Origin: Gelatoporia subvermispora B
Taxonomy: Eukaryota; Basidiomycota; Agaricomycetes; Polyporales; Gelatoporiaceae
Reading direction: 5' to 3'
Assembly (NCBI GenBank): GCA_000320605.2
Contig: KB445797.1
Span: 1,648,997 to 1,712,996, forward strand
Length of the DNA stretch: 64,000 nt
Below the pieces are notes generated by a model, which was not told where the DNA came from, did not search any database, and saw nothing but the letters and a program-made list of their open reading frames with translations. Position numbers and translations under genes: made by a program. This document shows, one piece after another, positions 61,638 to 64,000 of this stretch (its first letter is position 1; every line of letters starts with the position of its first letter).

Positions 61638-63160
61638 CTACAATTTGGCTGAAATTTCCTCCGCAAGCCCACCATCGTTCTCGCGCTCCTTCTCGAGCCG
61701 CGCGAGTGCCTTGCGCGCCATGATCGCCTTGCCCGCCCTGCTTGCGTTCTCCCTTCCGAGCTTCCTCGAGATCCAGTCACCGACCTCGGCGAGCGCGTCG
61801 AGGTCCCCGGGCGCTTCAAGCTCGCTAGCCTGGAGCATGTACAGCACGTCCTCCGTTGCGACGTTGCCCGTTGCGCCAGGCGAGTACGGGCATCCACCGA
61901 GCCCGCCGACCGCCGTGTCCACCGTGCGCAGCCCGAGGCTCAGCGCGGTGAGTACATTCACGACGCCCATGCCAAACGTGTCGTGGAAGTGCGCCTGCGG
62001 ATGGGTTTAACTGGGGATCTTTACCAAGACCAAGAGGGTAGAGACTCACGGCGAGCTTCTCAGGTGGGATGCCATTCTCACCGCCCATGACGGTGCGCAG
62101 CATGGTGCGGATGCTCCAGGGCGTCCCCGCGCCGGTCGTGTCCCCGAGGCTGACCTCGTAGCAGCCCATATCTAGCAGTGCTCTGGTCACCTCTTTGACC
62201 TTCTTGGGGTCGACCTTGCCAGTGTAGGGACACATCACCACGACGCTGACATACCTGCGCATATAATGAGTCGTGTGCATGAAATGGGTGCACGAGGGAT
62301 GATAATCACCCGCGCACGCGCAAGCCCTTCAGCTTCGCGAGCTTCACCACGGGCTCGAGCCGTTCGAGCGACTCGGCGATCGTGCAGTTCGTGTTGGCCT
62401 TGCAGAAGGCATCCGTAGCCGCGGTGAAGACAGCGATTTCGTCCGTCAGTGGCGGCTGGCCTGCCGTGGGAGTGTTTGCATCGAGGAGTGCAATGAGGTT
62501 GTCGAGGCCCTTCATGTTCGGCACGAGCACGGGGTAGTGCACGTTGGGATGTTTCTCCATCAGTTTGAGCACTTCCTCGGTGCCTGCCATCTGAGATAGA
62601 TCAGCACACAATCCAGATCCGTAGCGGGCAAAAGTAGTCTCCTTCAAACATGGTGCAAAACAGGAAACGAGCAAAATAGATAGTCTTTCTACGCCATCCA
62701 TCCTCCCCAAACATCGTGCAATATGGCACAAGCGGCAAACACTACGGATTCTTTGTTCGAGAAGCAGACTGGACCGTTAGGCGAGCTGCTTCCGCTCTGG
62801 AACACACTGCGCACACGCAATCCCCAGTCATGCTTTTCGTGACGTCGAGATACAGATGTCGGACGGCACCTTCAAGACACTCACCTGCGGGACCCATCGA
62901 GGGCTCACGAAACTGCCTGCCTCAATGGTCCGCAGCCCGGCTCTCCCGAGACGGGTGATGAGCTCCGCCTTGAGCTCGGGCGGGATGACGGCCTTCTCGT
63001 TCTGCAGGCCGTCTCTAGGGCCGACCTCAACGATGTTTACGAACTTTGGGTTGCGTTCCGCAGGTAGGGTTGCATTGGTCCGAGCCCCTGAGTACAGCAG
63101 CTGGGCGCGGCGGAGGGCTGGAACCGTGCGGAGCGGTCGCGACAGCTGGCGAGAGATCAT
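61638..63160 (-). CDS. HMGCL: Hydroxymethylglutaryl-CoA lyase, mitochondrial
   Basis: Cleaves HMG-CoA to acetyl-CoA and acetoacetate in leucine breakdown. Exons on the minus strand: 63160-62885, 62590-62310, 62254-62050 and 61994-61638; 372 residues. The N-terminus [18 protein letters not shown] is basic and suits mitochondrial import. Catalytic marks: [10 protein letters not shown] (Arg49, Asp50), [12 protein letters not shown] split by intron 1, [11 protein letters not shown], metal-binding His in AHFHD (His256, His258) and the active-site Cys in [15 protein letters not shown] (Cys289). Intron 1 is 294 nt and the others are about 55 nt. The gene faces a DUF4536 gene across 205 bp, so a shared promoter is likely; both products appear mitochondrial. 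Confidence 0.97.
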
Positions 63161-63365
63161 GACGAACAACAGCGAGATGGACGTCCAGATGCTGGAATGC
63201 AGAAAGGCCAATTTTATGGCATGGGCTGGGCTGTGGTCGCGAGCGACCTGATGAACCTGGTCATGGGGGTCGCCTCCTACGCCATCCCAGCGCTTACCAC
63301 CGGCTGCGCTCATCACCTGCACCGTTGACGTCGTCGCCCGCGACGACCTGCCCACGCTGTCTTCT
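63161..63365. promoter_or_regulatory. Divergent promoter region of HMG-CoA lyase and the DUF4536 gene
   Basis: 205 bp between two oppositely directed ATG codons, GC-rich in its right half, with no TATA-like word. Both genes encode probable mitochondrial proteins, so joint control is plausible. Confidence 0.6.
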
Positions 63366-63691
63366 ATGTCTTCTAACAGCTCTAACGAAGGCTCTAAAGC
63401 GTCGCATGTCGAACTAAAGCAGGAGCAGCGCGAGATACATAGGCCGCACGGCGTGCAGGACTGTCTTGCGTGCCGCATTATTGGGACCACTGCCCTCGGT
63501 GGAGTCGGAGTCTATGCCCTGAAGCAGTCGCGAGCGAGTGCGCCGGGGTCGGCGGCGGGAAAGAGGGTAATGGCGGGTTTGGGGGTCTGTGAGTGCTGTA
63601 TGTCGCGCGCATAGCCCTCCCCCAACTGACCGTTTTCGGCTGTCTTGCAGGTTTCCTGGTGGCAAGCGCGCTGCGGTGGACCGTAAAGTGA
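63366..63691 (+). CDS. Small DUF4536/DMAC1-like protein
   Basis: Exons 63366-63588 and 63651-63691 (62-nt intron) give 87 residues. A hydrophilic start ([11 protein letters not shown]) is followed by [10 protein letters not shown] (Cys33, Cys36), a hydrophobic Gly-rich segment ([12 protein letters not shown]), then a second one across the splice site ([17 protein letters not shown]). The CxxC-R...G layout with two short membrane segments is that of the DUF4536 family, whose animal member DMAC1 takes part in complex I distal-arm assembly. The assignment rests on a short motif, so function is inferred. It is divergent from HMG-CoA lyase. Confidence 0.75.
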
Positions 63692-64000
63692 GATTGTGCA
63701 TCTCGCTGCGGCTCTCGTCTAGGTCACCCATCCTGTACAAGGCATCGTCTCTGTGTTCCAAATTGGTTCGGATGTTCTCGATGAAGAAGATACCGGGAGT
63801 CGTGGTTAGACACGTCCTGCAGGTGCACGTCCCCGCGAAATCCGGTAATCGGTACCCAAAGCTGTCATATAAGGTTCAATTCGAGGATGTCGACATGATA
63901 TACCTCGAGGCATACTTCTCAATTGCGCATCACGAGCTCAGACGACGATAATGGTCACATATCGCCACGAGTTCATCGTTCTGCTGAGGGCAGATAACTC
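63692..64000. other. Right end of window, no gene recognised
   Basis: The plus frame 63752-63951 (MFSMKKIPGVVV...) carries a run of about 60 codons without a known domain. It could be an exon of a gene continuing to the right. Confidence 0.3.

Overview
The window looks like a chromosomal segment of a filamentous basidiomycete (Agaricomycetes). Coding sequence is cut by many GT-AG introns of about 47-65 nt. The gene content is typical of mushrooms: NACHT-WD40 NLR-like genes, a DUF2235 hydrolase-WD40 protein, a DUF6533 membrane protein, an intron-rich P450 and a wax-synthase-like acyltransferase. No rRNA, tRNA, CRISPR array or intact transposon was recognised.

Layout. (1) 1-39 kb is an NLR cluster built from three copies of one ancestral segment. 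NLR-A (1-2409, minus, 3' end outside the window) and NLR-B (17139-22498, plus) sit at the outer ends of a diverged inverted duplication, with arms of about 1-6.9 kb and 13.1-19.0 kb. NLR-C (32714-38431, plus) is a third copy, and its upstream DNA again contains relics found in the first two. The three genes share exon structure, a short Cys-containing N-terminal motif, a helical N-terminal domain and a NACHT ATPase; B and C end in 14 WD40 repeats. B and C each carry an N gap whose two flanks are exact copies of one another. Removing one copy plus the gap restores the frame and gives the same last-exon length (2442 nt) in both, so the gaps look like unmerged contig overlaps. B also has an apparent 1-nt deletion after the NACHT region.
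(2) 42.4-47.7 kb holds a 16-exon gene joining a DUF2235 hydrolase to two consecutive 'helical modules + seven-blade propeller' cassettes. The cassettes are built from phase-1/phase-1 exons of matching length.
(3) 48.0-57.3 kb holds an MBOAT/wax-synthase-like acyltransferase, a probably degenerate DUF6533 membrane-protein gene and a P450 with several micro-exons.
(4) 58-64 kb is ordinary conserved genome: a Hikeshi/OPI10-like protein, alanine aminotransferase, HMG-CoA lyase and a small DUF4536/DMAC1-like mitochondrial protein, the last two divergent from a 205-bp intergenic region.

The NLRs are probably intracellular sensors: WD40 repeats recognise, NACHT oligomerises, and the N-terminal domain signals. 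The DUF2235-WD40 protein looks like a second repeat-sensor protein with an enzymatic head. Near-identical WD40 sequence in B and C, against diverged NACHT regions, indicates gene conversion or unequal exchange, as known for the fungal HNWD family. The left 58 kb is accessory and fast evolving; the right 6 kb is core genome.
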